Source: FEN-1191 sp036490715
Lineage (GTDB): Bacteria > Pseudomonadota > Gammaproteobacteria > Steroidobacterales > Steroidobacteraceae
DNA length: 64,000 nt
Reading direction: 5' to 3'
NCBI GenBank assembly: GCA_036490715.1
Contig: DASXDL010000030.1
Location: 62,001 to 126,000 of the forward strand
Under the pieces are notes generated by a model. The model searched no databases, was not told where the DNA came from, and saw nothing but the letters and a program-made list of their open reading frames with translations. A program made the translations under genes and the position numbers. This document shows positions 1-8,554 of the stretch, piece by piece. Position 1 is the first letter of the stretch. Each line of letters starts with the position of its first letter.

Positions 1-1
1 G

Positions 2-2050
2 CTGCTTGATCGCCTCAGCATCGCCACCCAGGCGGCCGGCATCTACTGCTGGGAATTCGACTGGGTGGCCGGCAATATCACCTGGGATGCCAGCCGCCTG
101 CCGGCGAGCGATGTGGCCGCGGCTTCGCGCCGTCACTTCGGTGCCGAGCTTGGCAGCGACCTGTTCAAGTGGGTGCATCCGGACGACCAGCACTGCGGCA
201 GCAAGGCGATGCTCGATTCGCTGGCGCGCGGCGAAGACCACGTGTCGTTTCGCTACCGCCTGGTGCTGCCCAATGGCGCGATCCGTCACGTGCAGGCGTA
301 CGCGCGCTCGTACTCGGATGCTGACGGCAAGCCGCTGCGCTCGCTCGGTGTGAGCTGGGACGTGACCGCCGAGGTCGAGTCTGCAGCCGAGGCCGCGCGC
401 AACGCCGCCAGTGAGCGTGCGATGCTCGAGCGGCTCAGCGTCGCGACCCAGGCCGCCGGACTGAAGTGCTGGGAATTCGATTACAGCCAGGACAAAGTCG
501 TGTGGCTCGATCAGGGCTTCGGCCAGCAGGAGACCACGCCCGAGGGCATCGCTGCCGCCGGCAAGGCCATGCTCGATCAGATCCTGCCGGAGGATGGCAA
601 CACCACCCGCATGCGCACCGAGGAGGCGCTGTCACAGCGTCGTCCGATCCTGTCGTCGCGTGCGCGGCGCAAGGACGCGGACGGATCACTGCATCATATT
701 TTGATGTACCAGCGCCTGTTCTACGACGAGCAGGGCCAGCCGGCGCGCGCGCTGGGTGCCATGCTCGACGTCACCGAGTCGTACCAGCGCCAGGCCGAGC
801 TCGAAACGCTGTCGATTCGCTTCGCCATCGCCACGCGCGCAGCCAATGCCGGGGTGTGGGAATTCAACTGCCGTACCAGCGAGGTGTGGTGGAACGACAC
901 CATGTACCTGATCTACCGGCTGTCGCCCGATACCTTCCGTCCGACCCTCGACACCGCGGTCGAGATGATCCACCGCGACGATCTGGCACTGGCGCAGTCG
1001 GCGTGGTCCCAGGCCATGGATCAGTCCGACCAGTTGCGCGTGCAGTTTCGCGTGGTACTCGCGGATGGCAGTCTGGTGCACGTCGAGCAGGTGGCAGTGG
1101 TCGTGAACGACGCCGAAACCGGCGATCGCAGACTGGTCGGCATCACGCTCGATATCACCGAGCGGGTCGAAGCCGAGCAGCGCGAACGAATGCTGCAGAA
1201 GCAGTTGCGCGAGGCCTCGCATCAGTCGGGCATGGCCGAGGTCGCCACCGGCGTGCTGCACAACGTCGGCAATGTGCTCAACAGCCTGGGCATCGCCCAT
1301 TCCACCGCGCAGACCAGGCTCAAGAACTACCAGATCGAGCGCGTGTCCGACGTCGCGGCAATGCTCGAGCAGCATCTGGCGGACCTGCCCGCTTTCCTCA
1401 CGCACGATGACCGCGGCAAGCGCCTGCCCAAGTACCTGGCCGCCCTGGGCGCCAAGCTCAAGGGCGAGTCTGCGGCCGTGCAGAGCGAGTTCGACGCCAT
1501 CAGCGGCCACATCCAGTACCTGCGGCAGATCGTGCAGGCACAGCAGTCATTCGCGCGCATCGGCGGCGCCCAGGACGAGGTCGACGTCGGCGAGCTGCTC
1601 GAGACCGCATTGACCCTGAAGGGCGCGGAGCTCAAGGGGGTCGAGGTGGTGCGCGACTTCGCCAACCTGCCGACCATCCACACCGATCGCTACAAGCTGC
1701 TGCAGATCATCGTCAATTTCGTCGCTAACGCCTGTGACGCGATGGCGGCCAACAAATCCCGCGCGGCGCGCCTGCTGCTCCGCGTGCACTCCAGCAAGGG
1801 GCAGCTCGAGATTGCGATCGAGGACTCGGGCATCGGCATCGCGCCGGCGCTGCTGCCCCGGGTTTGGGAATTTGGTTTCACGACCAAGGCCCACGGCCAT
1901 GGATTCGGGCTGCACAGCGCGGCGCTGGCCGCCCAGCAGTTGGGCGGCTCGGTCGACGTGCAGAGCGAGGGCAACGGCCTGGGCGCACGTTTTTCCGTGA
2001 CGATTCCCACCGGCGCGCGCGCCGAAGCGGACCGCACCGCCGCCGCCTGA
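2..2050 (+). CDS. Multi-PAS sensor histidine kinase (5' end outside window)
   Basis: The reading frame is open from the first bases of the window, so the N-terminus is missing. Three tandem PAS-type repeats are visible; each opens with a variant of RLSxATQAAG followed by a WEF motif, near fragment residues 4, 140 and 265. Next comes a dimerisation/phosphoacceptor segment with GVLHNVGNVLNS (candidate phospho-His about residue 420), then a HATPase domain with N-box NFVANACDAM, G1 box EDSGIGI and a glycine-rich GHGFGLH lid. This HNVGNVLNS class of kinase usually senses cytosolic or redox-type cues through its PAS domains; the signal here is unknown. No response regulator is adjacent in the window. 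The stop is TGA. Confidence 0.9.
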   Translation: MLDRLSIATQAAGIYCWEFDWVAGNITWDASRLPASDVAAASRRHFGAELGSDLFKWVHPDDQHCGSKAMLDSLARGEDHVSFRYRLVLPNGAIRHVQAYARSYSDADGKPLRSLGVSWDVTAEVESAAEAARNAASERAMLERLSVATQAAGLKCWEFDYSQDKVVWLDQGFGQQETTPEGIAAAGKAMLDQILPEDGNTTRMRTEEALSQRRPILSSRARRKDADGSLHHILMYQRLFYDEQGQPARALGAMLDVTESYQRQAELETLSIRFAIATRAANAGVWEFNCRTSEVWWNDTMYLIYRLSPDTFRPTLDTAVEMIHRDDLALAQSAWSQAMDQSDQLRVQFRVVLADGSLVHVEQVAVVVNDAETGDRRLVGITLDITERVEAEQRERMLQKQLREASHQSGMAEVATGVLHNVGNVLNSLGIAHSTAQTRLKNYQIERVSDVAAMLEQHLADLPAFLTHDDRGKRLPKYLAALGAKLKGESAAVQSEFDAISGHIQYLRQIVQAQQSFARIGGAQDEVDVGELLETALTLKGAELKGVEVVRDFANLPTIHTDRYKLLQIIVNFVANACDAMAANKSRAARLLLRVHSSKGQLEIAIEDSGIGIAPALLPRVWEFGFTTKAHGHGFGLHSAALAAQQLGGSVDVQSEGNGLGARFSVTIPTGARAEADRTAAA

Positions 2051-2147
2051 TCTATCACCTGGTTGTCACCGGGTGGCCACTGCATTGTCATGGCGAGCCT
2101 GCCTAGACTCGATCGCACGGTAATCGTGACATCGAAGGAGGCCGGCA

Positions 2148-2681
2148 ATGGCGACCCTTTTTCTGGGCGAGGTGGAAGGCAAAGCACCCCTGCTGCGCGA
2201 CTGGCTCGGCGGCGATTGGGGGCTGCTGTTCTCGCATCCCGAGGACTTCCAGGATCAGGGCCTCGAGATCGATCGCTGGCAGCAGATTCTGCGCGACGAA
2301 TTCAGGCTGCGCGCGGTACGCCCGCTGGCCTGCCGGCGCGACGATGCACTGGCCGACCGCAGCTGGGTCGGGGAACTGGTGTGCGATCACCGATCGCTGC
2401 GGCTCGATGCCGACCTCAGCGAGGGCCGGATCGACAGCGCGGCGCGGCGGCTGCGCGAGCAGATCCGGGAGTTGCCCGCTCGCTTCGTGCTGATCATCGA
2501 TGCGGCGCTCAATCGCCGCGGCGTGCTCAAATACGTCGCCGGCCGCCACAGCATCTCGCCGCTGGATTTGCTGGCGGCGGCCGATGCGATGCGGCGACGG
2601 CCGTGGCGCGCACCGCCGCCGGACCGGCGCCTGAGCCCGGTACCGTCGCGACTGACGCTGGCCGCGCGGGCCGTGGCCTAG
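2148..2681 (+). CDS. Peroxiredoxin-like (AhpC/TSA-fold) protein lacking the peroxidatic cysteine
   Basis: The 177-residue protein starts at an ATG behind a strong AAGGAGG ribosome-binding site. Residues about 20-60 carry the signature of 1-Cys peroxiredoxins (Prx6/AhpC type): GDWGLLFSHPEDF, then an EF-R-V-PLA strand. In active enzymes the HPxDF element is followed by T-P-V-C, where the cysteine is the catalytic residue. Here the segment reads FQDQGLE, so both Thr and Cys are gone. The usual C-terminal region is also reduced (177 residues against about 210-220) and ends in an Arg/Pro-rich tail. By homology it derives from a thiol peroxidase but should not reduce peroxide. A structural, regulatory or unknown role is possible. 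It is not in an obvious operon. Confidence 0.6.
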   Translation: MATLFLGEVEGKAPLLRDWLGGDWGLLFSHPEDFQDQGLEIDRWQQILRDEFRLRAVRPLACRRDDALADRSWVGELVCDHRSLRLDADLSEGRIDSAARRLREQIRELPARFVLIIDAALNRRGVLKYVAGRHSISPLDLLAAADAMRRRPWRAPPPDRRLSPVPSRLTLAARAVA

Positions 2682-3104
2682 CGCATTTCAAGCAGCCCTC
2701 TGCCGCTTAAACCCCGAAAGATTCATCCGCTCGCTGTGGTGGACATCCGCGGCGAAGTCAGCGCTCGCACACTCAATGCTAGCGGGCCTGAAGCAGGCGA
2801 TGGCCGTCCCTTCGCCGCGGCGTCCGGTTCGTTACAGCTTAGGCACAGCCTAGCAACCCCAGGTGACAGTGGCGGTGCACGCTGGGTGACAAAGCGGTCA
2901 GGCGATAAGCACATGGCGAACTGGACAACGATCCCGGGTTCGGCAACGAAACTACATAGCGAAAGCTGAATTGGTCATGTCGTTTGGCTATTGGACCGAG
3001 CCTGATCGGTTGCCTATCGTCTTGGCTTGACGCGCGCCGGCCACGCCGGGCGCTGTAGACCACACAAGCATAACAGTCGGCTGAATCACGAGCGGGAGCC
3101 TCCA
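2682..3104. other. Intergenic region without a recognised gene
   Basis: These 423 bases between the peroxiredoxin-like gene and the YeiH-like gene hold no convincing ORF. A short inverted repeat (TTAGGC-ACA-GCCTAG, about 2837-2851) is the only clear local structure. The region presumably contains the promoter of the membrane-protein gene, but I could not pick out a good -35/-10 pair. No known riboswitch was recognised. Confidence 0.5.
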
Positions 3105-4499
3105 ATGACCGAGATTGCGCAAAGTCACCTTCACGCGCCCAAGAGCGAATCGGTCTGGGCCGAGTTCATCCGCAAGGATGACTGGTGGGCGATCTGGATC
3201 GGTCTCGGCCTGGTGGTGGTCGCCGCCGGCCTGGTGGCGACCGGTAGCAGCATCAAGTGGCTGGCCATCGCCCCGCAAAAGTGGAGTCACTGGAGCGAAG
3301 TGGCCGCGCAGCTGCAGACCCATGCGACTCAGTATCTGGCGCTGTTTGCGCTCTGGGCGGGGCTGTTTTCGATCGGCATCACCGCGCTCGGCTATCGACT
3401 GTCGCGCTTCCTGCCGGCGTTCGCACTGCTCTATATCGTCTCGCTCGGACTGTATGTGCTCGGACAGTGGGACCAGGCCGCGCATTACAACCTTGAGCCG
3501 CCGCTGGTGGCACTGGTGCTCGGCCTGCTGGTGGCCAATACCGTCGGCGTGCCGCAGTGGGCCGGCGATGGCCTGCGGGTCGAACTCTATATAAAGACCG
3601 GCATCGTGCTGTTGGGCGCCGGACTGCCGCTGACGCTGATCGTCTGGGCCGGCCCGGTCGCCATAACGCAGGCCGCGATCGTGTCACTGGTGACCTTCGG
3701 GGTGATCTACTTTACCGGCACCCGGCTCGGGCTCGACCGGCGTCTGGCGGCCACGCTGGGCACCGGCGGCGCGGTGTGCGGCGTGTCCGGTGCGATTGCC
3801 ACCGCCGGCGCGGTCGGCGCCCGCAAGGAGCAGGCATCGATCGCCATCTCGCTGGTGGTGTTCTGGGCGATCGTCACGATCTTCGTGCTGCCGCTGCTGG
3901 CGCGTGCGCTGGCACTGCCCACCGCGATCGCCGGCGCCTGGATCGGTACCTCGGAATTTGCCGACGCTGCGGGCTTGGCCGCGGCCCAGACCTACGGCGG
4001 CTACGCCGGCCACGTGCCGGGCATCACCGGCAACCCGGATGCAGCGGTCAATGCCTTCACGCTGATGAAGGTCATCGGCCGCGACATCTGGATCGGCGTG
4101 TGGGCGTTCGTGCTGTCGATCGTCGCTACCACGCGCTGGCAGGACACCGGCGTACGCACGCGCGCCGACGCCGGCGAGATCTGGCGGCGCTTTCCGAAGT
4201 TCGTGCTCGGGTTTCTGATCGCCTCGACCATCGTCACCGTGGTCGCGACCGGTTACAGCTACGCCGACTATAAGAAAGTGGTGCAGCCGACCCTGGTGGC
4301 GCCGCTGCAGTCGCTGCGGGTGTGGGCGTTCATCTTCACGTTCCTGAGCATCGGCTTGACGACGCGGTTTCGCGAGTTCGTCAAGGTCGGCGCCAAGCCG
4401 TTCTACGCCTTTACCGCCGGCGTCGCCGTCAACGTGCTGCTCGGGTTCATCCTGTCGACCCAGGTGTTTGCCGGGTTCTGGAGCCGCTTCGGCCAATGA
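3105..4499 (+). CDS. YeiH/UPF0324-family putative sulfate exporter, inner-membrane protein
   Basis: The ATG at 3105 lies behind a GGGAG ribosome-binding site and gives 464 residues; an in-frame upstream start would add 26 implausible residues. The protein has many hydrophobic segments and the conserved blocks of the YeiH (Cons_hypoth698) family, including YIKTGIVLLGAGLP and LGTGGAVCGVSGAIATAGAVGA in the first half and SEFADAAGLAAAQTYG further on. The family is annotated as putative sulfate exporters on weak experimental grounds, so substrate and direction are uncertain. The C-terminal half has further membrane helices and a cytosolic loop rich in Arg. Its stop overlaps the start of the next small gene (ATGA), implying co-translation. 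Confidence 0.85.
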   Translation: MTEIAQSHLHAPKSESVWAEFIRKDDWWAIWIGLGLVVVAAGLVATGSSIKWLAIAPQKWSHWSEVAAQLQTHATQYLALFALWAGLFSIGITALGYRLSRFLPAFALLYIVSLGLYVLGQWDQAAHYNLEPPLVALVLGLLVANTVGVPQWAGDGLRVELYIKTGIVLLGAGLPLTLIVWAGPVAITQAAIVSLVTFGVIYFTGTRLGLDRRLAATLGTGGAVCGVSGAIATAGAVGARKEQASIAISLVVFWAIVTIFVLPLLARALALPTAIAGAWIGTSEFADAAGLAAAQTYGGYAGHVPGITGNPDAAVNAFTLMKVIGRDIWIGVWAFVLSIVATTRWQDTGVRTRADAGEIWRRFPKFVLGFLIASTIVTVVATGYSYADYKKVVQPTLVAPLQSLRVWAFIFTFLSIGLTTRFREFVKVGAKPFYAFTAGVAVNVLLGFILSTQVFAGFWSRFGQ

Positions 4500-4726
4500 T
4501 GCGGCTCTTCAGCAGCGAGCGCGCGCGAGCCGTGACGCAGCCCAGCTGCGCTGGCTGTCGCCACTTCTGCAGCTCGCCGCAGCAGATCGAGTCGCAGCTG
4601 CCCGGCATGCGCAGCCTGGGTTCGGCGCACGCTTCCGTGCGTGCCGCCGATGGGCTGTGTCTGCGGCATGATCGCTACCTGGGCGCGGGCAGTTACTGCG
4701 CCGAGCACCAGCCGCGTACGACGTAG
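4496..4726 (+). CDS. Small Cys-rich conserved hypothetical protein (CxxC...DGLC type)
   Basis: This 76-residue ORF begins at ATG 4496, overlapping the stop of the membrane-protein gene; a second ATG follows at once at 4499. It contains CAGCRHF, then a Pro-Gly-hydrophobic stretch, SAHASVRAADGLC, HDRYL and a last Cys near the C-terminus. I recall small proteobacterial proteins of unknown function with the same C-x-x-C-R-H-F and D-G-L-C-x-x-H-D-R-Y-L elements, which makes it very probably real. Four Cys and the His residues could bind a metal. Stop-start coupling to the YeiH-like gene suggests a shared transcript. No function is assigned. Confidence 0.7.
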   Translation: MMRLFSSERARAVTQPSCAGCRHFCSSPQQIESQLPGMRSLGSAHASVRAADGLCLRHDRYLGAGSYCAEHQPRTT

Positions 4727-4739
4727 CCGCCGATCGCGT

Positions 4740-6389
4740 TCACGTGCTTCGCTGCAGCAGCGCTGACATCCAGACAATGATGCCGCCGATCGCGACCGCC
4801 GCGCCTACCCAGCTAGGGTAGAGGTCAAGACCGATCCATAGCACCGCCGCCAGCAGCAAGGTTGCTCCCACCACGATCCGGTCGCGGCGCCGGGACTGCT
4901 CCAGCAACGCCGCGCGCAGTTGCTTGAGCTCGCCGGTGTCGACCGGCAGCTGCCACTGACCGCGCTGCAGCTGCTCGACCGCACGCTTGCCGAGCGCGGG
5001 CAGCGCCCGCAGGATTTCCAGTGTGTCCGGCAGACCGCGCCGCAGTTCGCGCAGCACCGTGCGCGGACTCATGCGCTCGCGCATCCAGCGTCGCAGCACC
5101 GGACTGGCGGTTTGCCAGATGTCGAGCTCCGGGTAGAGCTGGCGCCCCAGCCCCTCGACATTCAGCAGCGTCTTCTGCAACAGCAGCAGCTGCGGCTGGA
5201 TCTGGCCGTCGAAGCGCCGCAGCGCCTCGAACAGCCGCAGCAGCACGGTACCGAATGAGATTTCCTTCAGCGGCCGGTCGAAGATCGGCTCACAGATCGT
5301 GCGCACCGCCGAAGCCAGCTCGTCCACGCGGGTGCCCGGCGGCACCCAGCCCGAGCGCACGTGCAGCACCGCCACCCGGTGATAGTCGCGGTCGAACACC
5401 GCCAGGAAATTCTCGGCCAGGTAAGTCTGGTCGCGCCGGTCGAGCGTGCCGACGATGCCGAAGTCGACCGCCGCGTACAGTGGATGCGCCGGGTCGTGCG
5501 CCAGGATGAAGATGTTGCCCGGATGCATGTCGGCGTGGAAGAAGTTGTGGCGGAACACCTGTGTGAAAAAGATCTCGACGCCGTTTTCCGCCAGCCGCTT
5601 GAAATCGGTGCCGGCCTCACGCAGCCGCTCCAGGTTGCCGATCGGGATGCCATGGATGCGCTCCATCACCAGCACATCCGGTCGACAGTGATCCCAGTAG
5701 ATCTCCGGCACGTACAGCAGCGGCGAGCCAGCGAAATTGCGCTTCAGCTGCGAGGCGTTGGCAGCCTCGCGCATCAGGTCGAGCTCGTCGAGCACGGTGC
5801 GCTCGTACTCGCGCACGATCTCCAGCGGCTTGAGACGCCGGCTCGGTGCCCACCAGCGCTCGGCCATCGCCGCAATGGTGTAGAGCACCTCGACGTCGAG
5901 TTCGATCACCGAGCGCATGCCCGGGCGCAGCACCTTGACGATAACCTCGCGGGCGTTGAGCAGCCGCGCGGTGTGCACCTGGGCGATGGATGCCGCCGCC
6001 AGCGGCGTCTCGTCGAAATCGCGCAGGTGCGTGGCCAGCGGCGCGCCGTAGGCGCGCTCGATCATCGCGCGCGCGATCACGCCCGGGAACGGCGGCACCT
6101 TGTCCTGCAGTTTGGCCAGCTCGTCGGCGATGTCCGGTGGCAGTAGGTCGCGGCGCGTCGACATCGCCTGGCCGAACTTGACGAAGATCGGTCCGAGTTC
6201 CTCCAGCGCCAGACGCAGACGCGCGCCGCGGCCCAGATCCGAGCCGCGCTGGAACCAGGTCCAGGGCGAGATGAAGAAGATGAAGCGCAGCGGCCGGTAC
6301 AGGTGCGTCGCGCGGACGAAATCATCCAGCCGGTGCCGCACCAGCACACGTTCGATCTGCAGCAGCCGCAACAGTACTCGAAGTCGCAT
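4740..6389 (-). CDS. ubiB: UbiB, ABC1/ADCK-family atypical kinase needed for ubiquinone synthesis
   Basis: The 549-residue protein matches UbiB length. The family-defining KxGQ element is seen in VKFGQAMSTRRD (about residues 70-80), followed by LPPDIADELAKLQDKVPPF. Later come NFFHADMHPGN and AAVDFGIVG, the kinase catalytic and metal-binding blocks. Two C-terminal transmembrane helices (about 500-545) are as in Escherichia coli UbiB. UbiB is an ATPase of the membrane-associated Ubi complex. The gene is third in ubiE-ubiJ-ubiB, and its ATG shares one base with the ubiJ stop (TGATG), so the two are translationally coupled. Confidence 0.95.
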   Translation of the reverse strand: MRLRVLLRLLQIERVLVRHRLDDFVRATHLYRPLRFIFFISPWTWFQRGSDLGRGARLRLALEELGPIFVKFGQAMSTRRDLLPPDIADELAKLQDKVPPFPGVIARAMIERAYGAPLATHLRDFDETPLAAASIAQVHTARLLNAREVIVKVLRPGMRSVIELDVEVLYTIAAMAERWWAPSRRLKPLEIVREYERTVLDELDLMREAANASQLKRNFAGSPLLYVPEIYWDHCRPDVLVMERIHGIPIGNLERLREAGTDFKRLAENGVEIFFTQVFRHNFFHADMHPGNIFILAHDPAHPLYAAVDFGIVGTLDRRDQTYLAENFLAVFDRDYHRVAVLHVRSGWVPPGTRVDELASAVRTICEPIFDRPLKEISFGTVLLRLFEALRRFDGQIQPQLLLLQKTLLNVEGLGRQLYPELDIWQTASPVLRRWMRERMSPRTVLRELRRGLPDTLEILRALPALGKRAVEQLQRGQWQLPVDTGELKQLRAALLEQSRRRDRIVVGATLLLAAVLWIGLDLYPSWVGAAVAIGGIIVWMSALLQRST

Positions 6390-7066
6390 CAGCTCGGGTC
6401 CGTAGCCGGCGAGGGCGCACCGGCCAGGGCAGTGGCACGGCCTTCCAGGTTTCGCAGTCGGGCCTCGATCCGATCAAAGCCGTCGCGCACCTCATCGACC
6501 CCGCGCAGAAAGTGCTCGGCCTCGGCCCGCGACACCAGAACGGCGCTCTCGTGCGCCAGGTATTCGGACACATTGCGCACCGCGGTCCAGGCCGCGGCCC
6601 GACTCCAGTGGGCCGCGGCGCGCGCGCCGCGCATGAAAAGATGCGCGCCGCTGCGGCCGATGAGGCCCGCAAGGCCGGCCTCGAGATCGGGCCGCAGCAG
6701 CAGGCTGAGCTCGCGAAACTGTTGCGCGATCTCGGCGTCGCCCTCGATACGTACCTCGCCGCGGCGAATCACGGCCTGAGCCGCTTCCTGCTCGCCGCCC
6801 AGCCGCAGCAGCGCCAGCGGCGGCCCGATGATCACGGCGTCGGGCGCCGCAGCGGAATCAGAGCCCGCGGACCTGAGGCGCAGCGCCTTGAGCGAGCGGC
6901 CGGTGGATTCGATCAGCGGCGCCAAGGGCGTGCCCTCGATCCGGATTGCCAGCCGGCGTCCCTGTAGCCCAGCCAGCAACGCTGCGGCGCGCGGTGAATC
7001 GGCGATGGCCCGCGCCACCACCCGATCGAGCAAGCGTTCGATCGCAATGTCGAGCGCGCCGCTCAC
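6389..7066 (-). CDS. ubiJ: UbiJ, SCP2-domain ubiquinone biosynthesis accessory factor
   Basis: The 225-residue protein has an N-terminal SCP2-like lipid-binding fold (about residues 1-120, with the RLAIRIEGTPL and GEVRIEGDAEIAQQF strands) and a C-terminal helical tail with a heptad-like run (VDEVRDGFDRIEARLRNLE), as in UbiJ. Family knowledge: UbiJ binds lipid and helps scaffold the soluble Ubi metabolon with UbiK. Identity is supported by position, between ubiE (two-base gap) and ubiB (one-base overlap), which is the standard gammaproteobacterial order. Confidence 0.9.
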   Translation of the reverse strand: MSGALDIAIERLLDRVVARAIADSPRAAALLAGLQGRRLAIRIEGTPLAPLIESTGRSLKALRLRSAGSDSAAAPDAVIIGPPLALLRLGGEQEAAQAVIRRGEVRIEGDAEIAQQFRELSLLLRPDLEAGLAGLIGRSGAHLFMRGARAAAHWSRAAAWTAVRNVSEYLAHESAVLVSRAEAEHFLRGVDEVRDGFDRIEARLRNLEGRATALAGAPSPATDPS

Positions 7067-7068
7067 GC

Positions 7069-7830
7069 TCAGTACCGGTAGCCGCGATGCACGGCGACGA
7101 TACCGCCGGACAGATTGTGATAGCGACAGCTCTCAAGCCCCGCCGCCTGCATCACGCCGATCAGGGTGTCCTGGTCGGGATGCCGGCGGATCGACTCGGC
7201 CAGGTAGCGGTAGCTGTCGGCGTCTCCGGCCACGGCGCGACCCAGCCATGGCAGCACATTGAATGAGTACAAGTCGTACAGGCGGCTCAGGGCCGGCAGC
7301 ACCGGCCGCGAAAATTCGAGGATCAGCAGCTGCCCGCCGGGTTTGAGCACGCGCTGCATCGACGCCAGGGCGGCGGCCTTGTCGGTGACATTACGCAGGC
7401 CAAAGCCGATGGTCACACAGTCAAAGCTCGCATCGGCAAACGGCAGCCGCTCGGCATCGGCCTGAACGTAGCGGATGCCCTCGACCAGGCCGCGATCGGT
7501 GAGCCGGTCGCGTCCCTGCGCGAGCATGCTGGCATTGATGTCGGCCAGGACCACCCGTCCGGATTTTCCGACCTGGCGCGCAAGGCCGGCGGCGATATCG
7601 CCGGTGCCACCGGCCAGATCGAGTGCCTGATCGCCGGCACGCAGGTCTGTCAAAGCCAGCAGAAAGCGCTTCCACAGGCGATGGGCGCCGCCGGACATCA
7701 GATCGTTCATCAGGTCGTAGCGGTCGGCCACGGAATCGAACACGGCGCGCACGCGGCGGGCCTTGTCCTGCCAGGACACCTGCTGGAATCCGAAGTCGGT
7801 GTTGCCGGGAGGGTCGGGCGTCATGGGCAT
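7069..7830 (-). CDS. ubiE: UbiE, demethylmenaquinone/2-methoxy-6-polyprenyl-1,4-benzoquinol methylase
   Basis: This class I SAM-dependent methyltransferase adds the C-methyl group in ubiquinone (and menaquinone) synthesis. Visible motifs are FGFQQVSWQDKARRVRAVFDSVA near the N-terminus, RYDLMNDLMSGGAHRLWKR, the SAM-binding DLAGGTGDIA, and GFGLRNVTDKAAAL. I chose the ATG at 7830 (MPMTPDPP); the ATG at 7824 is equally possible. The open frame extends further upstream to 7890, but that extension is not family-like. No clear Shine-Dalgarno is seen before either ATG. It is the first gene of ubiE-ubiJ-ubiB. Confidence 0.93.
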   Translation of the reverse strand: MPMTPDPPGNTDFGFQQVSWQDKARRVRAVFDSVADRYDLMNDLMSGGAHRLWKRFLLALTDLRAGDQALDLAGGTGDIAAGLARQVGKSGRVVLADINASMLAQGRDRLTDRGLVEGIRYVQADAERLPFADASFDCVTIGFGLRNVTDKAAALASMQRVLKPGGQLLILEFSRPVLPALSRLYDLYSFNVLPWLGRAVAGDADSYRYLAESIRRHPDQDTLIGVMQAAGLESCRYHNLSGGIVAVHRGYRY

Positions 7831-7984
7831 TTCATAATGAGCGGGCGGCCATTCTAGGGGGCTGGCGCGAGCGCCGCCTATACGGTGCAAAGCACCATAT
7901 TGCGCCGCTCGGCGCCGCCAGCGATCGGACCAAATTGGTCTGGTATTTGCCGACCGCAGCGGTCATTTCACTTATGCGGACCGA

Positions 7985-8113
7985 GTGTAAAAAAACTGGC
8001 ATTCCGGAAGCAGTTACCCCAGAATCCCGCTCCGGTTGGCGGCCCAAAAGGCCCCAACCGAGTGGGGGTCTTGTGAAGATTTGGCCGGGTTTTATAACCC
8101 GGCCTTTCTTTTT
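7985..8113 (+). ncRNA. Candidate small RNA ending at an orphan intrinsic terminator
   Basis: Between the divergently placed 5' end of ubiE and the 3' end of the DUF971 gene the plus strand carries two strong hairpins. The first (8033-8060) pairs CGGTTGG(c)GGCC with GGCCCCAACCG around a CAAAA loop. The second is a textbook terminator (8083-8113). No plus-strand protein gene precedes it; all neighbours are on the minus strand. An intrinsic terminator with no gene suggests a short non-coding transcript antisense to DUF971-ubiE read-through. The 5' end is not defined, since I found no convincing promoter, so the start given is arbitrary. A short TCCGGAAGCAG stretch recalls SRP RNA but the match does not extend. 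Confidence 0.4.
8083..8113 (+). terminator. Rho-independent terminator (plus strand)
   Basis: A perfect 9-bp GC-rich stem, GGCCGGGTT/AACCCGGCC, closes a TTAT loop and is followed directly by TTTCTTTTT. The reverse strand has no T-run after the stem, so it acts only for plus-strand transcription. Confidence 0.85.
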
Positions 8114-8130
8114 GCGTCATCGAAAGGGCG

Positions 8131-8490
8131 TCAGCCGCGGCGCACGTGACCGGCACGTGACACGCGTGCGAGATAATCTGACCAGTTGTGCGCGCGCTGC
8201 GATCCTAGTTCGTACAGATATTTCCAGGTGTACAGCCCGGTATCGTGGCCATCGTCGAACACCAGCCGCACGGCGTAATGGCCGATCGGCTCGATCGCCT
8301 TGATGCCGACCGACTGCTTGTCCACCACCAATACACCTTCGCCCTCGCCATGCCCGCGCACCTCGGCCGAGGGCGAATACACCCGCAGGTATTCGAACGG
8401 TAATTCGAACCGACTGCCATCATCGAAGCTCACCTCCAGCAGCTTCGAGTGTCGACGCAGGCGGATTTCCGTTGCTTTGATTTCGACCAT
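8131..8490 (-). CDS. DUF971 (gamma-butyrobetaine hydroxylase-like N-terminal domain) protein
   Basis: The 119-residue protein consists of one DUF971 domain, with an N-terminal IKATEIRLRRHSKLLEVSFDDG, LPFEYLRVYSPSAEV, and a C-terminal YAVRLVFDDGHDTGLYTWKYLYELG. Small DUF971 proteins are widespread in proteobacteria, commonly beside hslUV or ubiE, and have been linked to Fe-S protein metabolism through fusions; no precise reaction is known. It lies upstream of ubiE on the same strand but is separated by about 300 bases and an opposing terminator, so it may be transcribed apart from ubiE. Confidence 0.85.
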   Translation of the reverse strand: MVEIKATEIRLRRHSKLLEVSFDDGSRFELPFEYLRVYSPSAEVRGHGEGEGVLVVDKQSVGIKAIEPIGHYAVRLVFDDGHDTGLYTWKYLYELGSQRAHNWSDYLARVSRAGHVRRG

Positions 8491-8554
8491 GGGTCAGTCG
8501 CATCCTGGCGGTTGATTTGCTATACAGGTCCCAACAGTCCCTCTGCCGAGCCCA

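Noticed and set aside
2723..2914. Short minus-strand ORF in the intergenic region
   Set aside because: No recognisable domain, no ribosome-binding site and a composition typical of random GC-rich frames.
3684..4496. Long minus-strand open frame opposite the YeiH-like gene
   Set aside because: The product is rich in Gly/Asp/Arg/His with no domain, as expected for an antisense shadow of a GC-rich membrane-protein gene.
7998..8032. Resemblance to the SRP (4.5S) RNA apical loop
   Set aside because: Only about eleven bases (TCCGGAAGCAG) are similar; the conserved GGAAGGAAGCAG arrangement and the long closing stem are absent.
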